A stretch of 64,000 nt of DNA from Clavibacter sp. VKM Ac-2872 (lineage in GTDB: Bacteria > Actinomycetota > Actinomycetes > Actinomycetales > Microbacteriaceae). Positions 1-8,835 of the stretch are shown here, one piece after another (positions within the stretch are counted from its first letter, which is position 1; each line of letters begins with the position of its first letter). The DNA is taken from NCBI RefSeq assembly GCF_015351105.1, contig NZ_JADKRR010000002.1:62001-126000 (forward strand). The letters are read 5' to 3'. The notes under the pieces were generated by a model that did not search any database, was not told the origin of the DNA, and worked only from the letters and a program-made list of their open reading frames with translations. A program made the translations under genes and the position numbers.

Positions 1-238
1 GACCGCCCTTGACGACCTTGGACACGCGGTTGATGGTGACGACGCGCTCCAGGAACTGGCTCTTGTCGGCATCACGGCCACCGCGGCTGTCGCGGCCGCC
101 CTGGTTCCGGTCGCGCCCGCCACGACGGCCGTCGCGGCCCTCGTTCTGCGCGGGTGCGGTGGACGCCGCGGTCTCGACGGGCGTCTCCGCCACTGCCACG
201 ACCTCGGGCTCCTTGTTGTTGTTCTCGGCTGCGCTCAC
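1..238 (-). CDS. rpsE: 30S ribosomal protein S5 (partial, C-terminus outside window)
   Basis: Only the first 79 codons are present; the 3' end lies beyond the left edge. The GTG start at 238 overlaps the rplR stop in a GTGA, so the two are translationally coupled. An Asn/Glu-rich and then Arg/Gly-rich N-terminal extension precedes the conserved start of S5 ([19 protein letters not shown]). S5 is a primary small-subunit protein near the decoding centre. It is the last gene of the S10-spc cluster visible here. The extension is longer than in E. coli S5, as is usual in actinobacteria. Identity is firm from sequence and position. Confidence 0.95.
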   Translation of the reverse strand, partial: MSAAENNNKEPEVVAVAETPVETAASTAPAQNEGRDGRRGGRDRNQGGRDSRGGRDADKSQFLERVVTINRVSKVVKGG

Positions 239-606
239 AGGCTCAGACCACCCTCTCGAGCTCCTTCGGCGATGGCCGCGACGCGTCCTGCGTAGCGGTT
301 GCCACCACGATCGAATACGACGCTCTCCACGCCGGCCGCCTTGGCGCGCTCGGCGACGAGCTCGCCGACCTTGCGCGACTTGGCGGTCTTGTCGCCGTCG
401 AACGTGCGCATGTCGGCCTCGAGGGTCGACGCGGACGCGACGGTGTGACCACGGCTGTCATCGACGACCTGCACGAAGACGTGACGGGCCGAACGGGTGA
501 CGACCAGGCGCGGACGCAGCTCGGTGCCCTCGACCTTCTTGCGCAGGCGTGCGTGCCTGCGGCCGCGGGCGGCGGACTTGCTTTTTCCTCTAACTCCGAG
601 AGCCAT
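235..606 (-). CDS. rplR: 50S ribosomal protein L18
   Basis: A 123-residue protein with a basic N-terminus ([15 protein letters not shown]) and the L18 core around [21 protein letters not shown]18 binds 5S rRNA in the central protuberance. It lies between rplF and rpsE, the usual spc order. A GTG two codons upstream at 612 overlaps the rplF stop (GTGA) and sits about 7 nt from a GGAAAGAG element, so a start there (MIM...) is also possible; the ATG at 606 gives the family-typical N-terminus. Its stop overlaps the rpsE GTG. Confidence 0.95.
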   Translation of the reverse strand: MALGVRGKSKSAARGRRHARLRKKVEGTELRPRLVVTRSARHVFVQVVDDSRGHTVASASTLEADMRTFDGDKTAKSRKVGELVAERAKAAGVESVVFDRGGNRYAGRVAAIAEGAREGGLSL

Positions 607-608
607 GA

Positions 609-1145
609 TCACTTACCACTCTTTCCGGCCTTGCGGCGAACGTTCTCGCCGGCGTAGCGGACGCCCTTGCCCTTGTAGGGCTCGGGCTTGCGAATCTTGC
701 GGATGTTGGCGGCCGTCTCGCCGACGAGCTGCTTGTCGATGCCGACGACGGTCATCTTGTTGACGCCCTCGACGGTGAAGCTGATGCCCGCGGGCGCCTC
801 GACGTACACCGGGTGGGAGAAGCCGAGCGCGAACTCGACGCCCTTGTCCTTGAGCGCGACGCGGTAACCCGTGCCGACGATCTCGAGGCCCTTGGTGTAG
901 CCGGTGGTGACGCCGACGATGTTGTTCGCGATGAGGCTGCGCGTGAGGCCGTGGAGCGAGCGCGACTCGCGCTCGTCGTCGGGACGGGTGACGAGCACCT
1001 GTCCGTCCTGGACCTCGGCGCGGATGGGCTGCGCGATGGTGAGGCTGAGCTCGCCCTTCGGGCCCTTCACCGTGACGTGCTGGCCGTCCACGGCGACGTC
1101 GACCCCTGCGGGGACGTCGATGGGGAGTCTTCCGATGCGTGACAT
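609..1145 (-). CDS. rplF: 50S ribosomal protein L6
   Basis: 178 residues beginning [15 protein letters not shown], the canonical L6 start; the longer reading frame upstream of 1145 is spurious. The conserved C-terminal segment [17 protein letters not shown] is present. L6 sits near the factor-binding site of the large subunit. rpsH ends 4 nt upstream and rplR follows with an overlap, so this is an internal gene of the spc part of the cluster. Confidence 0.97.
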   Translation of the reverse strand: MSRIGRLPIDVPAGVDVAVDGQHVTVKGPKGELSLTIAQPIRAEVQDGQVLVTRPDDERESRSLHGLTRSLIANNIVGVTTGYTKGLEIVGTGYRVALKDKGVEFALGFSHPVYVEAPAGISFTVEGVNKMTVVGIDKQLVGETAANIRKIRKPEPYKGKGVRYAGENVRRKAGKSGK

Positions 1146-1149
1146 GGCG

Positions 1150-1548
1150 TTACCACACGTAGGCGAGGACTTCCCCACCCACGCCCTTCTTCGCAGCCTG
1201 GCGGTCCGTGAGGAGCCCCGAGGAGGTGGACAGGATGGCGACCCCGAGGCCGCCGAGGACCTGGGGGATCTCCGCGGACTTCGCGTACACGCGCAGTCCG
1301 GGCTTCGACACGCGCTTGATGCCCCGGATGGAGCGCTCGCGGTCGGGGCCGAACTTGAGGCTGAGCGTCAGCGTCTGGCCGACGCGGGCGTCCGCGACGT
1401 CCCAGCCGGCGATGAAGCCCTCGGACTTGAGGATGTCGGCGATGTGCGACTTGAGCTTGGAGTGCGGCATGGAGACCGTGTCGTGGTGCGCGGAGTTCGC
1501 GTTCCGGAGTCGGGTCAGCATGTCAGCGACCGGGTCGGTCATTGTCAT
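1150..1548 (-). CDS. rpsH: 30S ribosomal protein S8
   Basis: 132 residues, starting [19 protein letters not shown], the standard actinobacterial S8 start; the open frame continues upstream but without similarity. The C-terminus with the [19 protein letters not shown] pattern is typical. S8 binds 16S rRNA helix 21 and is the translational repressor of the spc operon in E. coli; whether it regulates here is not visible. The 146-nt gap upstream to rplE is where many bacteria carry S14, which is absent here. Confidence 0.97.
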   Translation of the reverse strand: MTMTDPVADMLTRLRNANSAHHDTVSMPHSKLKSHIADILKSEGFIAGWDVADARVGQTLTLSLKFGPDRERSIRGIKRVSKPGLRVYAKSAEIPQVLGGLGVAILSTSSGLLTDRQAAKKGVGGEVLAYVW

Positions 1549-1656
1549 ATCTGGTGGTGCCTCTCTCGCCTGGTTTCGTTCATCCGGACACGGATGACGA
1601 CCTGTGGTGGTGGCGGCGCCGGGCGGAGGTGCCCGGCGCCGATCGTGCGGTGATGC

Positions 1657-1683
1657 GGTCGTGCTGGTCGTGCTGGTCGTGCA
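1657..1683. repeat. Three tandem 9-bp units between rpsH and rplE
   Basis: GGTCGTGCT occurs twice back to back, followed by a third copy with one change (GGTCGTGCA). It lies in the 146-nt rplE-rpsH gap. The gap is too short for an S14 gene. No function is apparent; slippage-prone intercistronic sequence is the simplest reading. Confidence 0.75.
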
Positions 1684-1694
1684 GGTGGAGCGTG

Positions 1695-2291
1695 TTACGG
1701 CGTGTTCTCGGGCGTCTGGAACGGGAAGCCGAGCGCCTTGAGCAGCGCGCGTCCCTCGTCGTCCGTCCGAGCGGTCGTGACGACCGTGATGTCCATGCCG
1801 CGGACCCGGTCGATGCGGTCCTGGTCGATCTCGTGGAACATGGACTGCTCGTTGAGACCGAACGTGTAGTTGCCGTTGCCGTCGAACTGCTTCGGGCTGA
1901 GCCCGCGGAAGTCGCGGATGCGGGGCAGGGCGAGGGACAGCAGGCGGTCGAGGAACTCCCACATGCGGTCGCCGCGCAGCGTCACGTGGGTGCCGATGGC
2001 CTGGCCCTCACGCAGCTTGAACTGGGCGATCGACTTGCGGGCCTTCGTGACCTGCGGCTTCTGGCCGGTGATCTTGGTGAGGTCGGCGACCGCGCCGTCG
2101 ATGATCTTGCCGTCGCGAGCCGCGTCACCGACACCCATGTTGACGACGATCTTCGTCAGCCCGGGCACCTGGTGCACGTTCGTGAAGCCGAGATCAGCGG
2201 TCAGCTGGCTGACGATCTCGGTGCGGTACTTCTGCTTCAGGCGCGGGAGCGTGGTGCCCTCGGCCGTGCCAGCGGTTGCGGTGTCGGTCAT
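1695..2291 (-). CDS. rplE: 50S ribosomal protein L5
   Basis: 198 residues, with a short Ala/Thr-rich N-terminus followed by [16 protein letters not shown] and the conserved [11 protein letters not shown] and [12 protein letters not shown] segments of L5. L5 binds 5S rRNA and contacts the P-site tRNA. It starts 2 nt after the rplX stop, so it is tightly coupled. Downstream, instead of S14, there is a 146-nt gap before rpsH. Confidence 0.97.
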   Translation of the reverse strand: MTDTATAGTAEGTTLPRLKQKYRTEIVSQLTADLGFTNVHQVPGLTKIVVNMGVGDAARDGKIIDGAVADLTKITGQKPQVTKARKSIAQFKLREGQAIGTHVTLRGDRMWEFLDRLLSLALPRIRDFRGLSPKQFDGNGNYTFGLNEQSMFHEIDQDRIDRVRGMDITVVTTARTDDEGRALLKALGFPFQTPENTP

Positions 2292-2293
2292 TG

Positions 2294-2653
2294 CTAGAGG
2301 TCCTTACCTGACTTCTTGGCGTAGCGGACGCGGACGGTCTTGGAGACCCCGTCCTTCTCGACCTGCTCGGTCCGGAAGCCGACTCGCGTGGGCTTCTTGG
2401 ACTCGGGGTCGACGAGCGCGACGTTGGAGATGTGGATGGGCGCCTCGACGGTCTCGATGCCGCCGGTCTTGGAGCCGCGCTGCGTCTGGCCGACGCGGAC
2501 GTGCTTCGTGACGAAGTTCACGCCCTCGACGACGACGCGGTTGCGCTCGACCAGGACGGACAGGACGCGGCCCTGCTTGCCCCGGTCGCCGCCCTTGGCC
2601 TGCGTGCGACCCGTGATGACCTGCACGAGGTCACCCTTCTTGATGTTCGCCAT
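2294..2653 (-). CDS. rplX: 50S ribosomal protein L24
   Basis: 119 residues with an N-terminal KOW motif region ([19 protein letters not shown]...GKQGRVLSV), as in L24, an assembly initiator that contacts 23S rRNA domain I. The length is slightly above the roughly 105 of most bacteria, with the additional residues in the C-terminal third. It is separated by 2 nt from rplN upstream and 2 nt from rplE downstream. Confidence 0.97.
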   Translation of the reverse strand: MANIKKGDLVQVITGRTQAKGGDRGKQGRVLSVLVERNRVVVEGVNFVTKHVRVGQTQRGSKTGGIETVEAPIHISNVALVDPESKKPTRVGFRTEQVEKDGVSKTVRVRYAKKSGKDL

Positions 2654-2655
2654 GA

Positions 2656-3024
2656 CTAAATGACCTCCGGTGCCAGCGAGATGATCTTCATGAACTTCTT
2701 GTCCCGGAGCTCGCGGCCCACCGGTCCGAAGATGCGGGTGCCGCGAGGCTCCCCGTTGCTGTTCAGGATGACGGCGGCGTTCTCGTCGAACTTGATGTAC
2801 GAGCCGTCGGGACGGCGCGTCTCCTTCTTGGTGCGGACGATGACGGCCTTGACGACCTCGCCCTTCTTGACGTTTCCGCCGGGGATCGCGTCCTTGACGG
2901 TCGCGACGATGACGTCGCCCAGACCGGCGTAGCGGCGACCCGAGCCACCGAGCACGCGGATGGTCAAGATCTCCTTGGCACCCGTGTTGTCCGCGATCTT
3001 GAGGCGGGATTCCTGCTGAATCAC
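2656..3024 (-). CDS. rplN: 50S ribosomal protein L14
   Basis: 122 residues, the standard length, beginning [18 protein letters not shown] with the highly conserved [21 protein letters not shown] and [20 protein letters not shown] segments. L14 lies at the intersubunit face and contacts 16S rRNA. The gap from rpsQ is 27 nt. No anomaly. Confidence 0.98.
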   Translation of the reverse strand: MIQQESRLKIADNTGAKEILTIRVLGGSGRRYAGLGDVIVATVKDAIPGGNVKKGEVVKAVIVRTKKETRRPDGSYIKFDENAAVILNSNGEPRGTRIFGPVGRELRDKKFMKIISLAPEVI

Positions 3025-3051
3025 TGTTGCTCCTTATCCAAGCAGCCGGGG

Positions 3052-3348
3052 CTACTTGGCCTTCTCGAGGATCTCGACCAGGCGCCAGCGCTTGGAGGCG
3101 CTGAGGGGACGGGTCTCGTTGATCAGGACCAGGTCGCCGATGCCGGCGGTGTTCGCCTCGTCGTGCGCCTTGACCTTGGAGGTGCGGCGGATGACCTTGC
3201 CGTACAGCGGGTGCTTCACGCGGTCCTCGACCTCGACGACGATGGTCTTGTCCATCTTGTCGCTGGTGACGTAGCCACGGCGGGACTTGCGGTAGCCGCG
3301 GTCGGCCGTCGCGGTGTCAGCCGTGTTCTTCTCTTCGGCGTTCGCCAT
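3052..3348 (-). CDS. rpsQ: 30S ribosomal protein S17
   Basis: 98 residues. The core ([20 protein letters not shown]... and the [21 protein letters not shown] end) is S17, an early-assembly 16S rRNA-binding protein. An Asn/Thr/Ala-rich extension of about 20 residues precedes the core. The ATG at 3348 has GGAGG 7 nt upstream; an in-frame TTG two codons earlier overlaps the rpmC stop but is too close to that Shine-Dalgarno. The coding regions are coupled with rpmC. Confidence 0.96.
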   Translation of the reverse strand: MANAEEKNTADTATADRGYRKSRRGYVTSDKMDKTIVVEVEDRVKHPLYGKVIRRTSKVKAHDEANTAGIGDLVLINETRPLSASKRWRLVEILEKAK

Positions 3349-3350
3349 GA

Positions 3351-3677
3351 TCAAGCCTCCTCAGCCTTCTCGGTGACGGCGGCGTCGTCGGCCTTCGCGG
3401 CCTTCTTCGTCGCCTTCTTCTTCTCGGGCTTCTCGGGGACCTCGACGGGGGCGGGCGTGGCACGGATGCCCAGCTCGCGCTCGCGGATGACCGTGTAGAT
3501 CCGAGCGATGTCGCGCTTGACCGCGCGGAGGCGGCCGTGGCTGTCGAGCTGACCGGTGGCCGACTGGAAGCGCAGGTTGAACAGCTCCTCCTTGGCCTTC
3601 TTCAGCTCTTCGACGAGTCGCTCGTCCTCGAAAGTGTCCAGCTCGACGGGGGCGAGCTCCTTGGAACCGATCGCCAT
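3351..3677 (-). CDS. rpmC: 50S ribosomal protein L29 with long C-terminal tail
   Basis: 108 residues starting [21 protein letters not shown]. Residues 1-70 form the two-helix L29 domain, including [19 protein letters not shown] and [15 protein letters not shown]. Residues 71-108 are an added Pro/Lys/Ala/Glu tail. Typical L29 is about 65 residues, so this is a long form, as in some actinobacteria. L29 sits at the peptide exit tunnel, where the tail could be exposed. The start overlaps the rplP stop by 1 nt. Confidence 0.96.
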   Translation of the reverse strand: MAIGSKELAPVELDTFEDERLVEELKKAKEELFNLRFQSATGQLDSHGRLRAVKRDIARIYTVIRERELGIRATPAPVEVPEKPEKKKATKKAAKADDAAVTEKAEEA

Positions 3678-4096
3678 TATGCGTCGCCTTCCTCGCGCTT
3701 GATGATGCGTGCCTTGAGGGGCAGCTTGTGGATGGCCCGGGTGAGGGCGGCGCGCGCCGTCTCCTCGTCGACACCGGAGAGCTCGAAGAGCACACGACCC
3801 GGCTTGACGTTCGCGACCCACCACTCGACCGAGCCCTTGCCGGAACCCATGCGGGTCTCGGCGGGCTTCTTGGTGAGCGGACGGTCCGGGAAGATGTTGA
3901 TGTAGACGTTGCCGCCGCGCTTGACGTAGCGCGTCATGGCGATTCGAGCGGACTCGATCTGCCGGTTGGTGACGTAGGCGGGCGTGAGCGCCTGGATGCC
4001 GTACTCGCCGAACGAGACGACGGTACCGCCGGTCGCGTGGCCGGTACGACCCGGGTGGTGCTGCTTGCGGTGCTTGACCTTGCGGGGGATCAACAT
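3677..4096 (-). CDS. rplP: 50S ribosomal protein L16
   Basis: 139 residues, starting [19 protein letters not shown], with [23 protein letters not shown] and the [20 protein letters not shown] block, all diagnostic of L16. L16 organises the peptidyl-transferase region and the A-site. It lies 2 nt after rpsC and its stop overlaps the rpmC start by 1 nt. Normal length. Confidence 0.98.
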   Translation of the reverse strand: MLIPRKVKHRKQHHPGRTGHATGGTVVSFGEYGIQALTPAYVTNRQIESARIAMTRYVKRGGNVYINIFPDRPLTKKPAETRMGSGKGSVEWWVANVKPGRVLFELSGVDEETARAALTRAIHKLPLKARIIKREEGDA

Positions 4097-4098
4097 GG

Positions 4099-4896
4099 TT
4101 ACGCCTCAACTCCTGCTGCGGCGACCGGCGCTGCCTCGGCGGCCGGCGCGGTGCGCGGCGCGTTGGTGCGGCGATCTCCGGTTCGACCGTCGGAACGGTC
4201 GTTACGGCGCTCCGGGCGCGACGACTTCTGGTTCGCCTGCTCCCGAGCGAGTTCCTTGTTCGTGATGTCGCCCTTGTAGATCCAGGTCTTCACGCCGATG
4301 CGTCCGAAGGACGTGCGGGCCTCGTAGAAGCCGTAGTCGATGTTCGCGCGGAGGGTGTGCAGCGGCACGCGGCCCTCGCGGTAGAACTCCGAACGGCTCA
4401 TCTCGGCGCCGCCGAGACGGCCGGACACCTGGATGCGGACGCCCTTGGCGCCGGCGCGCTGGGCGCCCTGCAGCCCCTTGCGCATCGCGCGGCGGAACGC
4501 CACACGACCCGCGAGCTGCTCGGCGATGCCCTGGGCGACCAGCTGGGCCTCGGCCTCGGGGTTCTTCACCTCGAGGATGTTCAGCTGGATCTGCTTGCCC
4601 GTGAGCTTCTCGAGGTCGGCGCGGATGCGCTCGGCCTCGACGCCGCGGCGGCCGATGACGATGCCGGGACGCGCCGTGTAGATGTCCACGCGGACACGGT
4701 CACGGGTGCGCTCGATCTCGATGCGCGCCACACCGGCGCGGTCGAGGCTCGTCTTGAGCATGGTGCGGATGCGCACGTCCTCGGCGACGTAGTCGCTGTA
4801 ACGCTGCCCCTTCTTCGTGCTGTCCGAGAACCAACGCGACACGTGGTCGGTCGTGATCCCGAGACGGAACCCGTACGGGTTGACCTTCTGTCCCAT
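4099..4896 (-). CDS. rpsC: 30S ribosomal protein S3
   Basis: 265 residues. The N-terminal domain begins [15 protein letters not shown]; the KH domain includes [17 protein letters not shown]; the C-terminal domain includes [29 protein letters not shown] tail of about 45 residues (Arg/Asp-rich, then Pro/Ala-rich) follows the core. S3 lines the mRNA entry channel. The start overlaps the rplV stop by 1 nt, implying translational coupling. Confidence 0.97.
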   Translation of the reverse strand: MGQKVNPYGFRLGITTDHVSRWFSDSTKKGQRYSDYVAEDVRIRTMLKTSLDRAGVARIEIERTRDRVRVDIYTARPGIVIGRRGVEAERIRADLEKLTGKQIQLNILEVKNPEAEAQLVAQGIAEQLAGRVAFRRAMRKGLQGAQRAGAKGVRIQVSGRLGGAEMSRSEFYREGRVPLHTLRANIDYGFYEARTSFGRIGVKTWIYKGDITNKELAREQANQKSSRPERRNDRSDGRTGDRRTNAPRTAPAAEAAPVAAAGVEA

Positions 4897-5288
4897 TACT
4901 TGCTCGCCTTCTTCGCGGTCGTCGCCACGTCCGCCTCATCCGGCGTCGCGAGGACGACCGTGATGTGGCTGGTGCGCTTGTTGATACGGAATGCGCGACC
5001 CTGTGCGCGGGGCTGGAACCGCTTGAGGGTGGTGCCCTCGTCCACGAACGCCTTGGCGATGTAGAGGTCCTGCTCCGCGAGGAAGCTGTTGGACGCGTCG
5101 GCCTTGACCCGCGCGTTCGCCATGGCCGAGGCCACCAGCTTGTAGATCGGCTCGCTCGCGCCCTGCGGCGCGAACTTCAGGATGGCCAGGGCCTCCTCGG
5201 CCTGCTTGCCACGGATCATGTCCACGACGCGACGGGCCTTCTGGGGGGTGACGCGGATGTGACGCACGCGTGCGATCGACTCCACCAT
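4896..5288 (-). CDS. rplV: 50S ribosomal protein L22
   Basis: 130 residues, with the conserved [19 protein letters not shown] block near the N-terminus and [21 protein letters not shown] near the C-terminus, the beta-hairpin that lines the exit tunnel and is the site of macrolide-resistance changes in other bacteria. The hairpin looks wild type. It lies 25 nt downstream of rpsS and overlaps rpsC by 1 nt. Confidence 0.97.
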   Translation of the reverse strand: MVESIARVRHIRVTPQKARRVVDMIRGKQAEEALAILKFAPQGASEPIYKLVASAMANARVKADASNSFLAEQDLYIAKAFVDEGTTLKRFQPRAQGRAFRINKRTSHITVVLATPDEADVATTAKKASK

Positions 5289-5313
5289 TTCTCTCCTCCT
5301 TCTCGTCGCCGCG

Positions 5314-5595
5314 TTAGCGGCGACGACCCTTCTTGTCGTCCTTCACGTGGCCGCGGAAGGTGCGCGTGAGCGCGAACTCGCCGAGCTTGTGACCGACCAT
5401 GGACTCCGTGACGAACACGGGGACGTGCTTGCGACCGTCGTGCACCGCGATGGTGTGACCCAGCATCGCCGGGATGATCATCGAGCGGCGCGACCAGGTC
5501 TTGATCACGTTCTTGCTGCTGGCCTCGTTCGCCGAGATCACCTTGCGGAGCAGGTGGTCGTCGACGAAGGGGCCCTTCTTCAGACTGCGTGGCAT
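5314..5595 (-). CDS. rpsS: 30S ribosomal protein S19
   Basis: 93 residues, starting [19 protein letters not shown], with [21 protein letters not shown] and [16 protein letters not shown]19 binds the head of the small subunit with S13 near the A-site. It lies 12 nt downstream of rplB. Standard length. Confidence 0.98.
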   Translation of the reverse strand: MPRSLKKGPFVDDHLLRKVISANEASSKNVIKTWSRRSMIIPAMLGHTIAVHDGRKHVPVFVTESMVGHKLGEFALTRTFRGHVKDDKKGRRR

Positions 5596-5607
5596 CTTCT
5601 ACAACTC

Positions 5608-6447
5608 CTACTTGCGCTTCTTGCCGGCGTTGCGGCGGCGAACGATGAGCTTGTCGCTGGGCTTGTTGATGTGGCGCGTGCGGCCTTCCTTCTGGCCCCA
5701 CGGGCTGACCGGGTGGCGACCACCGGAGGTCTTGCCCTCACCACCACCGTGCGGGTGGTCGACCGGGTTCATCGCGACACCGCGGACGGTCGGGCGGACG
5801 CCCTTCCAGCGCATGCGGCCGGCCTTGCCCCAGTTGATGTTCGACTGCTCGGCGTTGCCGACCTCGCCGATGGTCGCGCGGCAGCGCGCATCGACGTTGC
5901 GGATCTCGCCGGAGGGCAGGCGCAGCTGGGCGTAGGGGCCGTCCTTCGCCACGAGGCGCACGGAGGCGCCGGCGGAGCGTCCCATCTTCGCGCCGCCGCC
6001 GGGGCGGAGCTCGATGGCGTGGATGACGGTACCGGTGGGGATGTTGCGCAGCGGCAGGTTGTTGCCCGGCTTGATGTCGGCCTGGGGGCCCGACTCGATC
6101 TTGTCGCCCTGCTTCAGCTTGTTCGGCGCGATGATGTAGCGCTTCGAGCCGTCGATGAAGTGCAGGAGCGCGATGCGCGCCGTGCGGTTGGGGTCGTACT
6201 CGATGTGCGCGACGGTGGCGAGGACGCCGTCCTTGTCGTTGCGCTTGAAGTCGATGACGCGGTACTGACGCTTGTGCCCACCGCCGATGTGGCGGGTGGT
6301 GATGCGACCGGCGTTGTTGCGACCACCGTGCTTGGGGAGGGGGCGCAGCAGGGACTTCTCGGGCGTCGAACGCGTGATCTCCGCGAAGTCGGCGACGGAC
6401 GAACCGCGACGACCCGGGGTCGTGGGCTTGTACTTGCGAATGGCCAT
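5608..6447 (-). CDS. rplB: 50S ribosomal protein L2
   Basis: 279 residues, beginning [17 protein letters not shown]. It contains the RNA-binding core and the strongly conserved [21 protein letters not shown] loop with the functionally important histidine, near residues 225-245. L2 is required for subunit association and peptidyl-transferase activity. It is 22 nt downstream of rplW. Confidence 0.98.
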   Translation of the reverse strand: MAIRKYKPTTPGRRGSSVADFAEITRSTPEKSLLRPLPKHGGRNNAGRITTRHIGGGHKRQYRVIDFKRNDKDGVLATVAHIEYDPNRTARIALLHFIDGSKRYIIAPNKLKQGDKIESGPQADIKPGNNLPLRNIPTGTVIHAIELRPGGGAKMGRSAGASVRLVAKDGPYAQLRLPSGEIRNVDARCRATIGEVGNAEQSNINWGKAGRMRWKGVRPTVRGVAMNPVDHPHGGGEGKTSGGRHPVSPWGQKEGRTRHINKPSDKLIVRRRNAGKKRK

Positions 6448-6469
6448 TGGTGTTTTCCTAGTCCCGGTC

Positions 6470-6769
6470 TCAGCCGACAGTCGTGAAGATGTCGATGGAG
6501 CCCGACTTGAGGGAGACGATGGCGCGCTTGGTGTCCTTGCGCTTGCCCATCCCGAACTTGGTCCGGCGGGTCTTGCCCTGCTTGTTGAGCGTGTTGACCG
6601 ACGCGACCTGCACGCCGAAGATCTTCTCGATCGCGAGCTTGATCTCGGTCTTGTTCGAGCGGGGGTCCACGATGAACGTGTACTTGCCCTGGTCGATCAG
6701 GCCGTAGCTCTTCTCGGAGACGACCGGCGCGATGATGATGTCGCGGGGATCCTTCTGGGTGGCGCTCAT
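6470..6769 (-). CDS. rplW: 50S ribosomal protein L23
   Basis: 99 residues: [27 protein letters not shown] at the N-terminus and the extended loop [26 protein letters not shown]23 sits at the tunnel exit and docks trigger factor and SRP. The ATG overlaps the rplD stop by 4 nt (6766-6769), so translation is coupled. Confidence 0.97.
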   Translation of the reverse strand: MSATQKDPRDIIIAPVVSEKSYGLIDQGKYTFIVDPRSNKTEIKLAIEKIFGVQVASVNTLNKQGKTRRTKFGMGKRKDTKRAIVSLKSGSIDIFTTVG

Positions 6770-7422
6770 GCGGCAACCTCTTCCTTGGCCGTCTTCGACT
6801 CGACGAACGCGTCGTACGCGCCCTTCGTGAAGACGATGTCGTCGCTCACGAGCACGTCGTACGCGTTGAGCTGGTCGTAGGACAGCACGTGGACCGTCGG
6901 GATGTTGCGCACGCTGCGGAGGCTGACCTCGTCGGTGCGCTCCAGCACGATGAGGACGTGCTTGCTCGTGGCGATGCCCTCGAGCAGCGCGACCACGGTC
7001 TTCGTCGAGGGGACGTCTCCGGCGGAGAGGCTCTCGATGACGTGGAGGCGGGCGCCGCGCGCGCGGTCGGAGAGCGCGCCGAGCAGAGCCGCGGCGATCA
7101 TCTTCTTGGGGGTGCGCTGCGAGTAGTTGCGGGGCGTGGGTCCATGGACGATGCCACCGCCGGTCATCTGGGGGGCGCGGATCGAGCCCTGACGAGCGCG
7201 ACCGGTTCCCTTCTGCTTGAACGGCTTGCGGCCGGCGCCGGAGACCTCGCCGCGGCCCTTGGTCTTGTGCGTTCCCTGGCGCGCCGCGGCGAGCTGGGCG
7301 ACGACGACCTGGTGGATGAGCGGGACGTTGGTCTGCACGTCGAACAGCGACGCGGGCAGGTCGACGGAGCCGGTGACTGCACCGGTCGCGTCGAGGACGT
7401 CGAGCTGGGTGTCGGTAGCCAT
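6766..7422 (-). CDS. rplD: 50S ribosomal protein L4
   Basis: 218 residues beginning [11 protein letters not shown]. The tunnel-lining loop [25 protein letters not shown] and [19 protein letters not shown] identify L4. In E. coli L4 also autoregulates the S10 operon; no equivalent regulatory leader could be shown here. The open frame extends far upstream of 7422 but only as a shadow of rplC. The start is 2 nt after the rplC stop. Confidence 0.97.
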   Translation of the reverse strand: MATDTQLDVLDATGAVTGSVDLPASLFDVQTNVPLIHQVVVAQLAAARQGTHKTKGRGEVSGAGRKPFKQKGTGRARQGSIRAPQMTGGGIVHGPTPRNYSQRTPKKMIAAALLGALSDRARGARLHVIESLSAGDVPSTKTVVALLEGIATSKHVLIVLERTDEVSLRSVRNIPTVHVLSYDQLNAYDVLVSDDIVFTKGAYDAFVESKTAKEEVAA

Positions 7423-7424
7423 GA

Positions 7425-8078
7425 CTACTTCCCCTTCACTGCGTTGCGGACGAAGACGATGCGGCCACGCGCGCCGGGCACTGCGCCCTTGACGAGCAGG
7501 AGGCCCTTCTCGGCGTCCACGCTGTGGACGACGAGGTTCAGCACGGTGACGCGCTCGCCGCCCATGCGACCGGCCATGCGCATGCCCTTGAAGACACGGC
7601 TGGGGGTCGAGGAGGCGCCGATGGAGCCGGGCTTGCGGTGGTTGCGGTGCGAACCGTGCGAGGCCGAGACGCCCTTGAAGTTGTGGCGCTTCATGACGCC
7701 GGCGAAGCCCTTGCCCTTGCTGGTGCCGACGACGTCGACCTTGGTGCCGGGCTCGAAGGCGCCGACCGTGATCTCCTGGCCGAGCGTGTACTCGGCGAAG
7801 TCGGCCGTGCGGACCTCGGTGAGGTGGCGGCGCGGCGTGACGCCGGCCTTGTCGAAGTGGCCGGTGCTCGGCTTGTCGGCCTTGCGGGGGTCGATCTGGC
7901 CGTAGGCGATCTGGATGGCGCCGTAGCCGTCGACCTCGGGCGTGCGCACCTGGGTGACGACGTTCGGGGTGATCTGCACGACGGTCACGGGGATGAGCTT
8001 GTTGTTCTCGTCCCACACCTGCGTCATGCCCAGCTTCGTGCCGAGCAGACCGGTGAAAGTCCTGTTAGCGGTAGACAT
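7425..8078 (-). CDS. rplC: 50S ribosomal protein L3
   Basis: 217 residues, with [19 protein letters not shown] at the N-terminus and the central extension [34 protein letters not shown] that reaches the peptidyl-transferase centre. L3 is one of the assembly-initiating proteins. It lies 8 nt after rpsJ. No anomaly. Confidence 0.98.
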   Translation of the reverse strand: MSTANRTFTGLLGTKLGMTQVWDENNKLIPVTVVQITPNVVTQVRTPEVDGYGAIQIAYGQIDPRKADKPSTGHFDKAGVTPRRHLTEVRTADFAEYTLGQEITVGAFEPGTKVDVVGTSKGKGFAGVMKRHNFKGVSASHGSHRNHRKPGSIGASSTPSRVFKGMRMAGRMGGERVTVLNLVVHSVDAEKGLLLVKGAVPGARGRIVFVRNAVKGK

Positions 8079-8086
8079 GGGTTCCC

Positions 8087-8395
8087 TTAGAGCTTGATCT
8101 CGATGTTGACGTCGGCCGGGAGGTCGAGTCGCATGAGCGAGTCGACCGCCTTCGGCGTCGGGTCGACGATGTCGATCAGACGCTTGTGCGTGCGCATCTC
8201 GAAGTGCTCGCGGCTGTCCTTGTACTTGTGGGGGGAACGGATCACGCAGATCACGTTCTTCTCCGTGGGCAGCGGCACCGGGCCGACGACCGTGGCGCCC
8301 GCGCGGGTCACCGTGTCGACGATCTTCCGGGCCGAGGAGTCGATGACCGAGTGGTCGTACGACTTAAGTCGGATGCGGATCTTCTGTCCCGCCAT
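8087..8395 (-). CDS. rpsJ: 30S ribosomal protein S10
   Basis: 102 residues, [26 protein letters not shown] at the start and the NusE-type loop and C-terminus [33 protein letters not shown]10 (NusE) also works in transcription antitermination with NusB. It is the first gene of the cluster. The upstream sequence is an AG-rich run (AGAGAGAGAG) that serves as a weak Shine-Dalgarno about 7 nt before the ATG. Confidence 0.98.
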   Translation of the reverse strand: MAGQKIRIRLKSYDHSVIDSSARKIVDTVTRAGATVVGPVPLPTEKNVICVIRSPHKYKDSREHFEMRTHKRLIDIVDPTPKAVDSLMRLDLPADVNIEIKL

Positions 8396-8797
8396 GTGTG
8401 ACTCTCTCTCTTTCGTGCGTCATGCGGCCTCGGACCGTATTGGACGCGTGTGTCCCTCGCTCGGATGGCCCGGCCTCGTGGCGCGCCCCATCCGTGGTGC
8501 ACCCGGGCGCGCATCGTGGGACGCGGCCTCGGGCAGCTCGTGCACCCGCCCGCATGCGGGCGCGGACGAGCGGTGCTCATCCGGTGGGTGTCGTGTGCTT
8601 CTGCTCTGCTGCCCGCGGCCTAACCTGCCCAGGGAGCGACGAGCGCTCCGGGCGGCTATGCACTGCCTGGCAGTGATCCGATGTCTCGCGCGCAGGGCGC
8701 CGTGCACCGGAATGTTGAACTAGACGAGTTTGTCATAGTCCGGCCACGCGTGCAACCCGGGCGTGTCGCGCCCACTCCCCCGTGATTCCGGGGCTCT
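8396..8797 (-). promoter_or_regulatory. Leader/upstream region of the S10 cluster, no gene
   Basis: About 400 nt lie between rpsJ and the terminator of the topoisomerase gene, with no credible ORF. It must hold the S10-cluster promoter and leader because a terminator-like hairpin precedes it. I could not identify a convincing -35/-10 pair. A 15-bp palindrome, CACTGCCTGGCAGTG, is at 8661-8675 and could be an operator or a leader hairpin. The region is otherwise GC-rich and featureless to me. Confidence 0.5.
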
Positions 8798-8829
8798 CGG
8801 CGCCTCGCGCCGGCGGCGTCGAGGCGCCG
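8798..8829 (-). terminator. Hairpin downstream of topoisomerase IB
   Basis: Inverted repeat CGGCGCCTC / GAGGCGCCG (9 bp, 14-nt loop), starting 6 nt after the topoisomerase stop. There is no U-tract, as is usual for hairpins in this window. It would separate the topoisomerase gene from rpsJ. Confidence 0.55.
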
Positions 8830-8835
8830 CGGCGG

